DNA of 64,000 nt from Robertmurraya massiliosenegalensis JC6 (GCF_000311725.1 NZ_HE978513.1:424005-488004); one strand, 5' to 3'. Counted from the first letter of the stretch, positions 42,134-51,503 are shown. Numbers and translations: made by a program. The notes: generated by a model not told the origin, from the sequence alone.

Positions 42134-42583
42134 GAAACTCACCTCTTCACTTTAATATCAAAACGCTTTAAATGACTGAAATCAAATGTTAAAAAAAGAT
42201 ATATCTTAAGATTCAAAAAAATTAATCGTAGCTACAATCTAAAGCAGTTCATCTCTTTGTTATTATTTATTTGAGGACTATCTTACTCGCATTTTTCCTC
42301 TTAGTCAACAGTATTTTTTAGAATTGTGCGATAATTTATATTTTTCTATTTAATTGGATACGCTTACATGATTGATACAACGATAATCTTTGCACTTTTA
42401 AATTTTTTTATTTTTTGGATAATTTGAACCTGCGATTTCAGTGCTTTTTAATGAATAAAAAGCCACGTTTTTTCGAAGTTATTATAATAGAAGAAAGACG
42501 GAACTGATGTTAGATTTTCTCACACGAAAGAAAGCGCTTTACTTAGTGAGCCGAGGTTTTGTGGAAGAAGTTCCTTCAAAGAA
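42134..42583. other. Non-coding gap upstream of ilvE
   Basis: About 450 AT-rich bases with no supportable frame. One plus-strand stem GCTTTTTA / TAAAAAGC with CACGTTTTTT after it (42448-42475) looks like a terminator although no plus-strand gene precedes it. I see no clear CodY site. Confidence 0.55.
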
Positions 42584-42620
42584 CAAAAAAACGTTAAGTT
42601 ACATGACAGTAACTTAACGA
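42584..42620 (-). terminator. Terminator of the tRNA-Arg gene
   Basis: CGTTAAGTTACTG / CATGTAACTTAACG perfect stem with seven T after it on the minus strand, downstream of the tRNA. Confidence 0.93.
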
Positions 42621-42646
42621 ATATGTACATAATTGGTGTGTATAAA

Positions 42647-42723
<77 letters not shown>

Positions 42724-42836
42724 ATATGTTATAGTATTATTTGATTTTGTTCACGTGATTCCGTCCTGAACTCAATAAGCCTATTCAAGGAGTAGAGTAG
42801 TACGTGGTAGCTTTTTCGATGAAGCAATTTCATTCG

Positions 42837-42854
42837 AGCTGAGCTACTGGACAG
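42837..42854 (-). pseudogene. Short tRNA 5'-end remnant
   Basis: The minus strand here reads CTGTCCAGTAGCTCAGCT, nearly the same as the first bases of the tRNA-Arg 114 bases downstream. The rest of a cloverleaf is absent. Probably a degraded duplicate. The remaining 42724-43095 gap shows only the terminator at 42955. Confidence 0.5.
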
Positions 42855-42954
42855 TTCATTTTGTGTTTCCTTTTTTCAAGGACATTTTTTATTATATTGT
42901 GCTAGTAATTAAAAGTCAACAGGAAAATTTATTTTTTCACAAACAAATGATTAA

Positions 42955-42977
42955 ATGGGGGAAAGCCTCTTCCCCCA
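42955..42977 (-). terminator. Terminator of rph-rdgB-ysnB
   Basis: TGGGGGAA / TTCCCCCA stem with ATTTAATC after it on the minus strand; the stem is GC-rich but the T-run is weak. Confidence 0.6.
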
Positions 42978-43095
42978 CGTCTTATCAAATGATTCGTTTC
43001 ATGTCGTTCTAGAAAAATTAAGTATATCAGCAATAATTTTTTTAATATAACAATAAAAAACGGAATTTCTCGAGCACTCAACAAAAACACATCTA

Positions 43096-43614
43096 TCACT
43101 TATTAAATACAAAAGTTTGGTTAAACTCCGCCAATTCTCCCTTATCCAAGTCATACACATGTAGGTTAACAGTGGTGCCTTCAATGTCCAGTATGACATA
43201 CGTTCGTTCTCTTCTCCCTCTTGGTAAACGGAGGCTGCCTGGGTTGATAAATAGCTTACCTCTGACCATCTCAGCACCTAGTACATGTGAGTGTCCAAAA
43301 CAAATGATGTCCGCATTTACTTCCTCTGCACGGTATTGAAGTTGCATTAACGACGATTTTACCGAGAATAAGTGACCATGGGTAACAAAAAAACGTAACT
43401 CGCCAACCTCTTTTATAATTTCTGTATCAAAATCATTGCCAAAGTCACAATTTCCTCTTACCACACTAAAGGCTTGAATCTCATCATCTTTTTTTGAGAG
43501 TTCAGAATCTCCGCAATGAATCATGAGATCGATATCTTGTCCATGTCTTACTTTCAGTTCAGAAAGTTCTTCTCTTTGTCCGTGGCTATCACTTACAATT
43601 AACACTTTTGCCAT
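43096..43614 (-). CDS. ysnB: YfcE/MJ0936-family metallophosphoesterase YsnB
   Basis: 172 residues. All calcineurin-like metal motifs are visible: SDSHG, HCGDSE, VRGNCDFGNDF, VTHGH, FGHSH and INPGS. Small enzymes of this group hydrolyse phosphodiesters with divalent metals; the natural substrate is unknown. The ATG at 43614 (MAKVLIVSDSHG) has GAAGGTG upstream. It ends the rph-rdgB-ysnB set, 16 bases after rdgB, as in B. subtilis. Confidence 0.93.
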   Translation of the reverse strand: MAKVLIVSDSHGQREELSELKVRHGQDIDLMIHCGDSELSKKDDEIQAFSVVRGNCDFGNDFDTEIIKEVGELRFFVTHGHLFSVKSSLMQLQYRAEEVNADIICFGHSHVLGAEMVRGKLFINPGSLRLPRGRRERTYVILDIEGTTVNLHVYDLDKGELAEFNQTFVFNK

Positions 43615-43630
43615 AGGTAGCACCTTCTAT

Positions 43631-44233
43631 TCAAGCATTAAATTTTCCAGACTGGATGATTTCTTCTAGCTTTTTCAAGGCATTTGCTCGGTGACTGATC
43701 TGATTTTTTTCACTTGGCTCAAGTTCGGCCATTGCTTTCCCCAACCCAGTAACGAAGAAGATTGGATCATAGCCGAAGCCATTTGTTCCTCTTCTGTTTC
43801 TCAAAATGATTCCTTCACATGACCCATTAACGGTAATACCTTCACCATTTGGATAGGCAATGGCTAAGGCGCAATAGAATCTTGCTGTTCTTTTCTCATC
43901 TGGCACATCTCTTAAGTTTTCTAATAGTTTATCAATATTGGCTTCATCGTCTTTCGCAGAGCCAGCGTAACGTGCAGAATAGATGCCAGGAGCACCATCT
44001 AGGGCATCGACCATTAAGCCAGAATCATCGGCAATAACTACTTGTCCCGTTTGCTTAGAAACTGCTTCTGCCTTTATCATTGCATTTTCCTCAAAGCTTT
44101 GCCCAGTTTCTTCGATATCTTCTATTTCTTCAAAATCCAGTAATGTCTTTACCTCAAAACCAAGTGGTCGAAACATCCTTTCAAATTCCATTGCTTTGCC
44201 ACGATTCTTTGTTGCTATAATAACTGTTTTCAT
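43631..44233 (-). CDS. rdgB: XTP/dITP diphosphatase (RdgB/HAM1 family)
   Basis: 200 residues. Removes non-canonical purine triphosphates (ITP, XTP) to protect DNA and RNA. Motifs: [10 protein letters not shown] at the N-terminus, [37 protein letters not shown] and the late [10 protein letters not shown]. Called ysnA in B. subtilis. Its start overlaps the rph stop by four bases. Confidence 0.97.
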   Translation of the reverse strand: MKTVIIATKNRGKAMEFERMFRPLGFEVKTLLDFEEIEDIEETGQSFEENAMIKAEAVSKQTGQVVIADDSGLMVDALDGAPGIYSARYAGSAKDDEANIDKLLENLRDVPDEKRTARFYCALAIAYPNGEGITVNGSCEGIILRNRRGTNGFGYDPIFFVTGLGKAMAELEPSEKNQISHRANALKKLEEIIQSGKFNA

Positions 44234-44985
44234 TTCGCTGTTTTCTCCTCAATTTTTGCAGTTGCTGCTTCTCCGATTGCTGTTCTTTGATGCTCGAACA
44301 GTTCGCTAATTCCTTCTTGCGCTGCCTTCAGTAATTGCTGTAATTGCGCGTAAGAAAAAGTAGATTCTTCACCCGTTCCTTGAACTTCAACAAATTCTCC
44401 ATTGCCAGTCATAACGACATTCATATCAACATTTGCCTTTGAGTCTTCTATGTAATTTAAGTCTAAAACGACATTATCATCTTCCAGAATCCCGACACTT
44501 GTTGCCGCTAAAAAATCCTTAATTGGATATTTTGATAACTTTTTTTCAAGATAAACTTTATGTATCGCTTGGGTCATTGCCACAAACGCACCTGTGATGG
44601 AAGCAGTCCTTGTCCCACCATCCGCTTGAATGACATCACAATCAATCCATACCGTTCTTTCTCCAAGTGCATCTAAATCAACGACGGCTCGAAGTGCTCT
44701 TCCAATCAAGCGTTGAATTTCCATCGTCCGTCCAGTGATTTTTCCTTTTGCTGACTCTCTAATATTACGCTGTCCTGTTGCCCGTGGAAGCATGGAGTAC
44801 TCCGCTGTCACCCATCCTTTTCCTTGACCTCTCATAAAAGGTGGCACCTTCTCTTCAATACTAGCGGTACAAATGACTTTTGTGTTTCCAACTGTTATGA
44901 GCACTGATCCTTCAGGATGCATTAAATAATCCGTATCAATTTCAATGGGACGTAATTGAAACGGCTGTCTCTCATCAACACGCAT
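44230..44985 (-). CDS. rph: Ribonuclease PH
   Basis: 251 residues of the RNase PH/PNPase family. Trims tRNA 3' ends phosphorolytically. Conserved segments include [20 protein letters not shown], the phosphate-site arginines in [11 protein letters not shown], and [21 protein letters not shown]. First gene of the rph-rdgB-ysnB set and downstream of gerM, as in B. subtilis. Confidence 0.97.
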   Translation of the reverse strand: MRVDERQPFQLRPIEIDTDYLMHPEGSVLITVGNTKVICTASIEEKVPPFMRGQGKGWVTAEYSMLPRATGQRNIRESAKGKITGRTMEIQRLIGRALRAVVDLDALGERTVWIDCDVIQADGGTRTASITGAFVAMTQAIHKVYLEKKLSKYPIKDFLAATSVGILEDDNVVLDLNYIEDSKANVDMNVVMTGNGEFVEVQGTGEESTFSYAQLQQLLKAAQEGISELFEHQRTAIGEAATAKIEEKTAK

Positions 44986-45040
44986 ATGATATCCTCCTTT
45001 TCCACAAATACAATTGCCCTTAAGTTAGAGCTTCGTCAAT

Positions 45041-45073
45041 AAAGAAGAGGTGGCTCGATGAAAGCCACCTTCT
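45041..45073 (-). terminator. Terminator of gerM
   Basis: AAGAAGGTGGCT / AGCCACCTCTTCTT stem with TTATT after it on the minus strand, between gerM and rph. Confidence 0.7.
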
Positions 45074-45110
45074 TCTACTGTCCTATCTATAGTATATCAA
45101 AAAAGATTTT

Positions 45111-46163
45111 TTAAAAACTAATTGTATTCACTTTTTCAGGTCTTGTCACAGGTTCTACAAGTTTTTCTCCATTTTCCTTCACAAGTTCAGCTTCACCTTC
45201 AACCATAACTTCAACACTCTCAATCCCATTCTGCTCCGTTAAGGAAAGAACAAGCATGTTTAGGACATGTTCTGAAATTACCTTTTCTTCAAAGCTGCCA
45301 TAAATGAATTCATTAAAGTTTAATGTTACTTTTCCATCTTCAACCTTTGGTTCCTCTAGTAACTCAACATCTGGTGAAAAGTCATTTAGTAATGTAGATG
45401 AATGACTTGGGCCTTTTACAAGCTCGGCCACGACCCCTTCAATATTGTTTTCTGCCACACGACGTGTGACTGGAACATAATAATAAGAACCTTCATCACC
45501 AGCAACATAATAGACAGTGGCAGCCTTTGTATTCGTGATGTCCACCACATCTGTTGTGTCAAGGTTAATCCCATTCGCTCTGCTAACCGTTTTTCCAATT
45601 GGAGTACCTGCAACAGGCATCTCGTTTAATTCATGCCCATTTAATTTCAATGCGACATTTTCCACTGAATCAAACTGCGTTAACGTCCAAGTAACTGCTT
45701 CTAAAATCTTCAACTCATTTTCAGGCTTATAATTTTTGAATTCGTTTGAGAAATCAACAATAGCAGTGTTGTCAGTAATATTAACACTCACTTCAGTATC
45801 TGCTGGCAAGACAGCAGTGAAGCCGTTTGGTAGCATTTCTGTAATTGGACCACCTTCAATTAAATAATCAAGCGCCTGTTTTGCGACCGACTCAGTTTTT
45901 GGCAGTGAAAAGGTTTGTGGGACAACATAACCGTTCTTATCGAATAAATAAAGTTCTGTCATCACACTTCCTTCACTAGCCTCTTCCTCTGCAACTTCTT
46001 CTCCCGCCGTTTCTTCAACTACCTGACCATCATCTGTGTATGTAACCGTTTGAGGTGGATCAATTTTCTCCTTTTCCTTCCCCCCCAGCAAGCCACAGCC
46101 AGACAAGAGAACAGATAAAATAATCAATGATGTTAGTACAATTGTTCTTTTATTAATGGACAT
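45111..46163 (-). CDS. gerM: Sporulation/germination lipoprotein GerM
   Basis: 350 residues. Lipobox LLSGC with the lipidated cysteine at residue 23, an acidic linker, and two GerMN domains (about 70-200 and 220-345, each with a TVNFSNEF- or TLNFNEF-like end). In Bacillus GerM acts in sporulation and cortex hydrolysis at germination. Lies between racE and rph as in B. subtilis, where it is expressed in the mother cell; no promoter was identified here. Confidence 0.94.
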   Translation of the reverse strand: MSINKRTIVLTSLIILSVLLSGCGLLGGKEKEKIDPPQTVTYTDDGQVVEETAGEEVAEEEASEGSVMTELYLFDKNGYVVPQTFSLPKTESVAKQALDYLIEGGPITEMLPNGFTAVLPADTEVSVNITDNTAIVDFSNEFKNYKPENELKILEAVTWTLTQFDSVENVALKLNGHELNEMPVAGTPIGKTVSRANGINLDTTDVVDITNTKAATVYYVAGDEGSYYYVPVTRRVAENNIEGVVAELVKGPSHSSTLLNDFSPDVELLEEPKVEDGKVTLNFNEFIYGSFEEKVISEHVLNMLVLSLTEQNGIESVEVMVEGEAELVKENGEKLVEPVTRPEKVNTISF

Positions 46164-46462
46164 GCTTTATCCCTCCAAAGACAGTTTGTACTAACATATA
46201 TACGAGCCTATTTTCAAATTAGACCGCCTCACGAAAAAAAATTGGACAATCAAGATATTTTTTTATCACTTTTCATAAGGCTTTTTTCGAAAAACATTGT
46301 TGCTATTTTGTCATAGATAGGAGAAAAAATCCCTATTATTACTCGTTAAATGAGGATCAAGTAAGCGAAAAATGCCGCGCAAAAACCTCATTTGAGGGGT
46401 TTTTCGGAGAAAAAATTTGGATATTTACAAAAAAACCACAATCATTACGAAAACAGCGTTTC
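46164..46462. other. Gap between racE and gerM with a terminator-like stem and a repeat copy
   Basis: Holds a stem ACCCCTCAAATGAGGTTTTT at about 46381-46405 on the minus strand, and an inverted copy of the short dispersed repeat family (about 46425-46460). Nothing else is recognisable. Confidence 0.6.
46425..46460 (-). repeat. Short dispersed repeat family 2, copy D (inverted)
   Basis: The minus strand reads AACGCTGTTTTCGTAATGAT followed by TGTGGTTTTTTTG, matching the cores at 30901, 38593 and 62918. Confidence 0.7.
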
Positions 46463-46491
46463 ATAAAAATAAGCCCCCTTAGAGGAGGCTT
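46463..46491 (-). terminator. Terminator overlapping the racE 3' end
   Basis: AAGCCTCCT / AGGGGGCTT stem followed by ATTTTTAT on the minus strand; the stem includes the racE stop codon. Confidence 0.82.
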
Positions 46492-47297
46492 TCTGTCTTA
46501 CTTTCAATCCGAACTGTTTGCACATTAAGCATTTTCTTTCCTAACCATTGTGAAGCAATTCTAGAAAAAATTCGGCTAGATCCGGTTGTATAATATTCAT
46601 GCTCAGGAATTGTGCTATTATTTGTTAAAAGTCCTTTGTAATAGAGAATACTGCTCACTTCTCTTGCCGTTTCTTCGCCAGAGCTAATTACTTTTACAGC
46701 ATTGCCCATCGTCTTTTTAATGATTGATTCTAATAGGGGATAATGGGTACAGCCAAGAATAAGCGTATCCAACTCTTTATTTGTTAAAGTTGCAAGGGTT
46801 TCAGCAACCACTCGCCTCGCAACAGGACCGTCATACTCTCCGCTTTCAACTAATGGGACAAATTTTGGACAGGCCAGTCCGCTTACTGAAACGGAACCGT
46901 TAATCGATCTCAATGCAATTTCATACGCTTTACTTTTGATCGTTCCTTCAGTTCCAATGACACCAATTTTATAATTCTCCGTTACTTTTAATGCGGAGAT
47001 TGCTCCAGGATAAATAACACCGAGCACTGGGATAGATAACTCTTGACGTATTTCTTCTAGCGCCACAGCCGTTGCTGTATTACAGGCGATAACGAGCATT
47101 TTTATATTTTTACTTAATAAAAAATTCGTCAGTTGCCATGTGAATTTTTTCACTTCTTCACCAGTACGTGGTCCGTAGGGACAGCGGGCTGTGTCTCCCA
47201 AATAAAGAATTTTTTCATGTGGTAATTGACGCATAATTTCTTTGGCAACGGTTAGTCCACCAATCCCAGAATCAATTACTCCAATTGGTTGTTCCAA
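46479..47297 (-). CDS. racE: Glutamate racemase
   Basis: 272 residues. Makes D-glutamate for peptidoglycan. The two catalytic cysteines are in ACNTAT (C72) and GCTHYP (C183), with the start GVIDSGIGGLTVAKE. A TTG start is used, with GAGGCGAG upstream, giving MEQPIGVIDSG. Eleven bases or fewer separate it from the MarR gene, so they are probably cotranscribed. Could equally be named murI. Confidence 0.97.
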   Translation of the reverse strand: MEQPIGVIDSGIGGLTVAKEIMRQLPHEKILYLGDTARCPYGPRTGEEVKKFTWQLTNFLLSKNIKMLVIACNTATAVALEEIRQELSIPVLGVIYPGAISALKVTENYKIGVIGTEGTIKSKAYEIALRSINGSVSVSGLACPKFVPLVESGEYDGPVARRVVAETLATLTNKELDTLILGCTHYPLLESIIKKTMGNAVKVISSGEETAREVSSILYYKGLLTNNSTIPEHEYYTTGSSRIFSRIASQWLGKKMLNVQTVRIESKTESLL

Positions 47298-47307
47298 ATA
47301 ACTCGCC

Positions 47308-47766
47308 TCATTCTCGCATATCTTGATGTAATCTCATTAAATTATCTTTGAGGGTAATGACCTCTTCATCAGAAAAATTCCGAAGAACTTCTTGAAGGTA
47401 GACTTGACGCTTTTTAATGACTTCATCGATAATTCTTTCACCTTCTTCTAAAAGGTGTATTCGCACCACACGCCGATCATTCGGATCTTTCACACGCTTT
47501 ACGAGCTCATTTTTTTCCATTCGATCAACTAAATCGGTAGTTGTGCTAAAAGCTAAATACATTTTATTCGATAATTCTCCAATTGTCATGTCCCCTTCTT
47601 CAAAGAGCCATTGCAATGCAACAAACTGAGGAGGGGTAATCGTATAATTGCTTAAAATTTCCCGTCCCTTTTGTTTAATGATTCCAGCTATGTATCTTAA
47701 ATCTTTTTCAATCTCCGCAACCATTTCTAAGCTATTTTTTTCCTGAACTTCCTCACGCTCCATCAT
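47308..47766 (-). CDS. ysmB: MarR-family transcriptional regulator YsmB
   Basis: 152 residues with the MarR winged helix: ITPPQFVALQWLFEEGDMTIGELSNKMYLAFSTTTDLVDRMEKNELVKRVKDPNDRRVVRIHL. The DRR wing is intact. Position between gerE and racE matches ysmB of B. subtilis. The regulated genes are unknown; racE is the obvious candidate since it directly follows. ATG at 47766 with GGGAG seven bases upstream; the frame extends nine codons further without a better site. Confidence 0.93.
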   Translation of the reverse strand: MMEREEVQEKNSLEMVAEIEKDLRYIAGIIKQKGREILSNYTITPPQFVALQWLFEEGDMTIGELSNKMYLAFSTTTDLVDRMEKNELVKRVKDPNDRRVVRIHLLEEGERIIDEVIKKRQVYLQEVLRNFSDEEVITLKDNLMRLHQDMRE

Positions 47767-47990
47767 GCCACAACTCCCTATTCCAAAATACAATCCTAGT
47801 TTTATGAAAATAATTTAAGCATTCATCTTCATTCTCGTTCAAACATGCTTTTTCTTTTATTTTCTACTTTTTTCACATAAATTTCAAGCGAAATTAGTAG
47901 AGGTCCTGTCGGAAGCTGTCGAGGAAATAACTTGCAAGGATGTTCAATCTATTAGATCCATTTACATTTAGGATAGTGTTTTAAATGAGT

Positions 47991-48024
47991 AAACCGGCTT
48001 CCAAAATAGGATAGCCGGTTTGCA
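47991..48024 (-). terminator. Terminator-like stem after gerE
   Basis: AAACCGGCT / AGCCGGTTT stem immediately after the gerE stop on the minus strand; the following ACTCATTT is only a weak T-run. Confidence 0.6.
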
Positions 48025-48025
48025 T

Positions 48026-48250
48026 TTAAAGCTCTAGTTCTCCCATTCGAAGGAGTTCTACAACTGCTTGTGAACGCCCCTTAACACCGAGTTTTTGCAT
48101 GGCATTCGAAATATGATTCCGAACCGTTTTTTCGCTGATAAACAGTTCACTAGCGATTTCTTTCGTTGTTTTATCTTGTACTAATAGCTCGAATACTTCT
48201 CTTTCACGTTTGGTGAGTAATGGCTTGTGAGTATATTCATTCTCCTTCAA
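48026..48250 (-). CDS. gerE: Late sporulation transcription factor GerE
   Basis: 74 residues, the exact length of B. subtilis GerE, which it matches almost completely from [23 protein letters not shown] onwards. It is a stand-alone LuxR-type helix-turn-helix ([17 protein letters not shown]) that activates and represses coat genes in the mother cell at the end of sporulation together with SigK. A TTG start follows AAGGAGG. A SigK promoter is expected in the 148-base gap upstream but was not identified. Confidence 0.98.
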   Translation of the reverse strand: MKENEYTHKPLLTKREREVFELLVQDKTTKEIASELFISEKTVRNHISNAMQKLGVKGRSQAVVELLRMGELEL

Positions 48251-48398
48251 GTATTGTAACCCTCCTTGCCTTCGCCAGCTATGAACAGCGGGATGGGTAT
48301 ATATTTAGTCACCATATCTTATGTGAAGGGCACTATCTGAGTGACAACAATCCTTTAAAGGAGTTTGTGATTTTTCAAAAAATGTGCGAATGCGGAGT

Positions 48399-48860
48399 TT
48401 ATTGAATCTCTTCCTTTTCGATCATCGCTTCCTTCACTTCAGTAGACCAAGGTATACTTTTCCCCGTTTTCTTAGAAACCTGAACAATAGTTCCCCTTCC
48501 GACAAAGCAAATTTCTCTATTCTTTCTCTTGCCCATATAGTGGATATCGACGGAAGAATTACCGATATGATGTGCCTTTACAAAGATTTTAAGCTTATCA
48601 TCAAAGAAAACTTGCTTGAGAAAATCACATTGTAAATCAGCCACAACAATTATCGCTTCACTTTTTCCGTCAAGCCAATCGGTCATCATGCCCTTGCTTT
48701 TAAAATACTCAATCCTTGCTTCTTCATAATATGTAAACGGAACCGTATTGTTCAAATGTCCAAACATATCTGTTTCAGAAAATCGTACTTTAACCGGATG
48801 ATAAAATTTAAATTCCTGCTCCCAGTTTGATAATTCTTCGATATAACTGATTCTACTCAT
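48399..48860 (-). CDS. ysmA: Hot-dog acyl-CoA thioesterase YsmA
   Basis: 153 residues of the 4-hydroxybenzoyl-CoA thioesterase family: VRFSETDMFGHLNNTVPFTYYEEARIEYF carries the D/N/E active-site pattern. Predicted to hydrolyse acyl-CoA; the chain preference is unknown. ATG at 48860 with GGGTGGAG upstream. Lies next to gerE as in B. subtilis. A FadR-like operator overlaps its promoter, which would link it to fatty-acid degradation. Confidence 0.9.
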   Translation of the reverse strand: MSRISYIEELSNWEQEFKFYHPVKVRFSETDMFGHLNNTVPFTYYEEARIEYFKSKGMMTDWLDGKSEAIIVVADLQCDFLKQVFFDDKLKIFVKAHHIGNSSVDIHYMGKRKNREICFVGRGTIVQVSKKTGKSIPWSTEVKEAMIEKEEIQ

Positions 48861-48886
48861 GCTCTCCACCCTTTCAACTTATTAAA

Positions 48887-48909
48887 TGAATGGCTATTCA
48901 TTCATTATA
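48887..48909 (-). promoter_or_regulatory. FadR-like operator overlapping the ysmA -10 element
   Basis: TGAATGGCTATTCATTCA (48887-48904, plus strand) matches the Bacillus FadR consensus TGAATGANTANTCATTCA with one mismatch. On the minus strand a TATAAT (48909-48904) leads directly into it. The layout is the same as at the fadR promoter near 61.0 kb. Confidence 0.7.
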
Positions 48910-48945
48910 CATCCTTTTAGATTTTTTTGAACATAACTAGTATGA

Positions 48946-48975
48946 AAAAGGGCATCCAGCAGGACACCCTTTTTC
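48946..48975 (-). terminator. Terminator of the sdh operon
   Basis: AAAAAGGGTGTCC / GGATGCCCTTTTT stem with the T-run forming part of it, directly after sdhB on the minus strand. Confidence 0.88.
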
Positions 48976-48977
48976 TC

Positions 48978-49739
48978 TTATATTTGATCACTTCCGAAGA
49001 AGTTTTTAAATGATTGGAATGCCGTATCTCTATTTAATGCAGCAATCGATGTAGTTAATGGAATTCCTTTTGGACAAGACTGAACACAGTTTTGGGAATT
49101 ACCACAGTTAGCAAGGCCGCCGTCATCCATAATGGAATTTAAACGCTCTGCTTTGTTCATTTCACCTGTTGGGTGAGCATTAAACAGGCGCACTTGAGAT
49201 AGTGGCGCAGGTCCGATAAAATTCGATTTACTGTTTACGTTCGGACACGCTTCAAGGCAAACCCCACATGTCATACATTTCGAAAGCTCATACGCCCATT
49301 GACGCTTTGTTTCAGGCATACGTGGACCAGGTCCCAAATCATATGTACCATCGATTGGAATCCATGCTTTCACTTTCTTCAATGAGTCAAACATACGACT
49401 TCTATCCACTTGCAAGTCACGAACGACTGGGAACGTACGCATTGGCTCAAGTCTAATCGGTTGCTCAAGTTGATCGACAATGGCAGAACAGGATTGACGT
49501 GGTTTGCCATTGATAATCATAGAGCACGCCCCACAAACTTCTTCTAAACAGTTCATATCCCAAGCAATTGGAGAAGTTTCTTTCCCCCCAGCATTAACAG
49601 GATTACGTCGAATCTCCATTAATGCAGAAATGACATTCATGTTCGGACGATATGGTACATGAAATTCTTCCTGATAAGGAGCAGAATCAGGAGAATCTTG
49701 CCTAGAGATAATAAAATGGACGGTACTGTTCTCTGCCAT
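48978..49739 (-). CDS. sdhB: Succinate dehydrogenase iron-sulfur subunit
   Basis: 253 residues. The [2Fe-2S] site is CLEEVCGACSMIINGKPRQSC, the [4Fe-4S] site CMTCGVCLEACP and the [3Fe-4S] site NCGNSQNCVQSCP. Carries electrons from SdhA to the membrane subunit. Three bases separate it from sdhA; GGAGG precedes the ATG. Last gene of sdhCAB. Confidence 0.98.
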   Translation of the reverse strand: MAENSTVHFIISRQDSPDSAPYQEEFHVPYRPNMNVISALMEIRRNPVNAGGKETSPIAWDMNCLEEVCGACSMIINGKPRQSCSAIVDQLEQPIRLEPMRTFPVVRDLQVDRSRMFDSLKKVKAWIPIDGTYDLGPGPRMPETKRQWAYELSKCMTCGVCLEACPNVNSKSNFIGPAPLSQVRLFNAHPTGEMNKAERLNSIMDDGGLANCGNSQNCVQSCPKGIPLTTSIAALNRDTAFQSFKNFFGSDQI

Positions 49740-49742
49740 CTC

Positions 49743-51503
49743 TTATTTCTCCTCCTTTTTCTTAGAGTAATCACGTTTACGAGGTGTGATATAAGAAGTA
49801 TCTACTTCTTCATAATGGAATTCTGGTGCTGTTTTCGCATCTACAAATTTTGCCATCGTGGTTTTTAAGAAATCCTCATCATTTCTGTCAGGAAATTCTG
49901 GCTTATAATGAGCACCGCGGCTTTCGTTACGGTTATATGCTCCGATTGTAATAACACGTGCTAATTGAAGCATATTTTGCAGTTGACGTGTGAATGCTGC
50001 ACCTTGGTTGCTCCATCTTGCCGTGTCGTTTATATTGATATTTTCATAACGCTCTAAAAGCTCTTGTAATTTCTCATCTGTTTTCAATAATTTATCATTG
50101 TAACGAACAACGGTTACATTATCTGTCATCCATTCGCCTAGCTCTTTATGAAGAACATAAGCATTTTCAGTGCCATCCATGGACATAATTTTATTCCATT
50201 TCTCTTCTTCTTGTTGAACATAGTTATCAAATAGAGAAGAAGATAGAGAATCAACACTTTTTTCAAGTCCATTAATATACTTCACAGCATTTGGACCAGC
50301 GACCATTCCACCAAAGATAGCCGATAATAGAGAGTTCGCACCTAAACGATTCGCACCATGCTGCGAGTAATCACACTCACCAGCTGCGAAGAGACCAGGG
50401 ATATTCGTCATTTGATCATTATCTACCCATAGACCGCCCATTGAGTAATGAACAGCAGGGAAGATTTTCATTGGCAATTTACGAGGATCTTCTCCTGTAA
50501 ATTTCTCATAAATTTCAATGATTCCACCAAGTTTAATATCAAGTTCTTTAGGATCCTTATGAGAAAGATCAAGATATACCATGTTTTCGCCGTTAATCCC
50601 TAATTTTTGATTGACACATACATCAAAGATTTCACGGGTTGCGATATCACGTGGTACAAGGTTTCCATATGCAGGATATTTCTCTTCTAGGAAATACCAT
50701 GGTTTACCATCCTTATACGTCCAAACACGACCACCTTCACCACGAGCTGATTCACTCATCAGGCGTAGCTTATCATCTCCTGGAATGGCTGTCGGATGGA
50801 TCTGAATGAATTCACCATTTGCATAGTATACACCTTGTTGGTATGCGATGGCTGCAGCAGAACCTGTATTAATAACAGAGTTAGTGGACTTACCGAAGAT
50901 AATTCCAGGACCACCTGTTGCCAAAATAACGGCATCTGCAGGGAATGACTTTATCTCCATTGAAGTTAAGTTTTGAGCAACGATTCCACGACAAACACCA
51001 TCATCATCAATAATCGTTCCTAAAAATTCCCATCCTTCAAATTTATTAACTAAGCCAGCAACTTCATGGCGACGCACTTGCTCATCTAATGCATATAAAA
51101 GCTGTTGTCCCGTAGTCGCCCCAGCAAATGCTGTACGGTGATGCTGTGTTCCACCAAAGCGACGGAAATCAAGTAACCCTTCAGATGTTCTGTTAAACAT
51201 AACACCCATACGGTCAAATAAATGAATAATACCAGGTGCAGCTTCACACATCGCTTTTACGGGTGCCTGGTTGGCTAAAAAGTCACCACCATAGATCGTA
51301 TCATCAAAGTGAATCATCGGTGAATCGCCTTCACCTTTTGTATTTACAGCTCCATTAATACCGCCTTGGGCACAAACAGAGTGAGAACGTTTAACTGGCA
51401 CCAATGAAAATAAATCCACAGGTGTTCCATTTTCTGCTGCTTTAACTGTTGCCATTAAGCCGGCTAATCCACCACCGACTACAATAATCTTACCTTTACT
51501 CAT
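49743..51503 (-). CDS. sdhA: Succinate dehydrogenase flavoprotein subunit
   Basis: 586 residues. FAD-binding VVGGGLAGLMA at the N-terminus, the flavinylation histidine region HSVCAQGGINGA, and substrate residues in the HPTAIPGDDKLRLMSESARGEGG segment. Oxidises succinate to fumarate in the citric acid cycle. AAAGGAG precedes the ATG. 46 bases after sdhC. Confidence 0.98.
   Translation of the reverse strand: MSKGKIIVVGGGLAGLMATVKAAENGTPVDLFSLVPVKRSHSVCAQGGINGAVNTKGEGDSPMIHFDDTIYGGDFLANQAPVKAMCEAAPGIIHLFDRMGVMFNRTSEGLLDFRRFGGTQHHRTAFAGATTGQQLLYALDEQVRRHEVAGLVNKFEGWEFLGTIIDDDGVCRGIVAQNLTSMEIKSFPADAVILATGGPGIIFGKSTNSVINTGSAAAIAYQQGVYYANGEFIQIHPTAIPGDDKLRLMSESARGEGGRVWTYKDGKPWYFLEEKYPAYGNLVPRDIATREIFDVCVNQKLGINGENMVYLDLSHKDPKELDIKLGGIIEIYEKFTGEDPRKLPMKIFPAVHYSMGGLWVDNDQMTNIPGLFAAGECDYSQHGANRLGANSLLSAIFGGMVAGPNAVKYINGLEKSVDSLSSSLFDNYVQQEEEKWNKIMSMDGTENAYVLHKELGEWMTDNVTVVRYNDKLLKTDEKLQELLERYENININDTARWSNQGAAFTRQLQNMLQLARVITIGAYNRNESRGAHYKPEFPDRNDEDFLKTTMAKFVDAKTAPEFHYEEVDTSYITPRKRDYSKKKEEK

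Noticed and set aside
42143-42240. CodY binding site upstream of ilvE
   Set aside because: The best match to AATTTTCWGAAAATT has four mismatches, which is expected by chance in such AT-rich sequence.
42538-42566. CcpA cre site
   Set aside because: GAAAGCGCTTTAC resembles the core but has about three mismatches and lies far from a suitable promoter.
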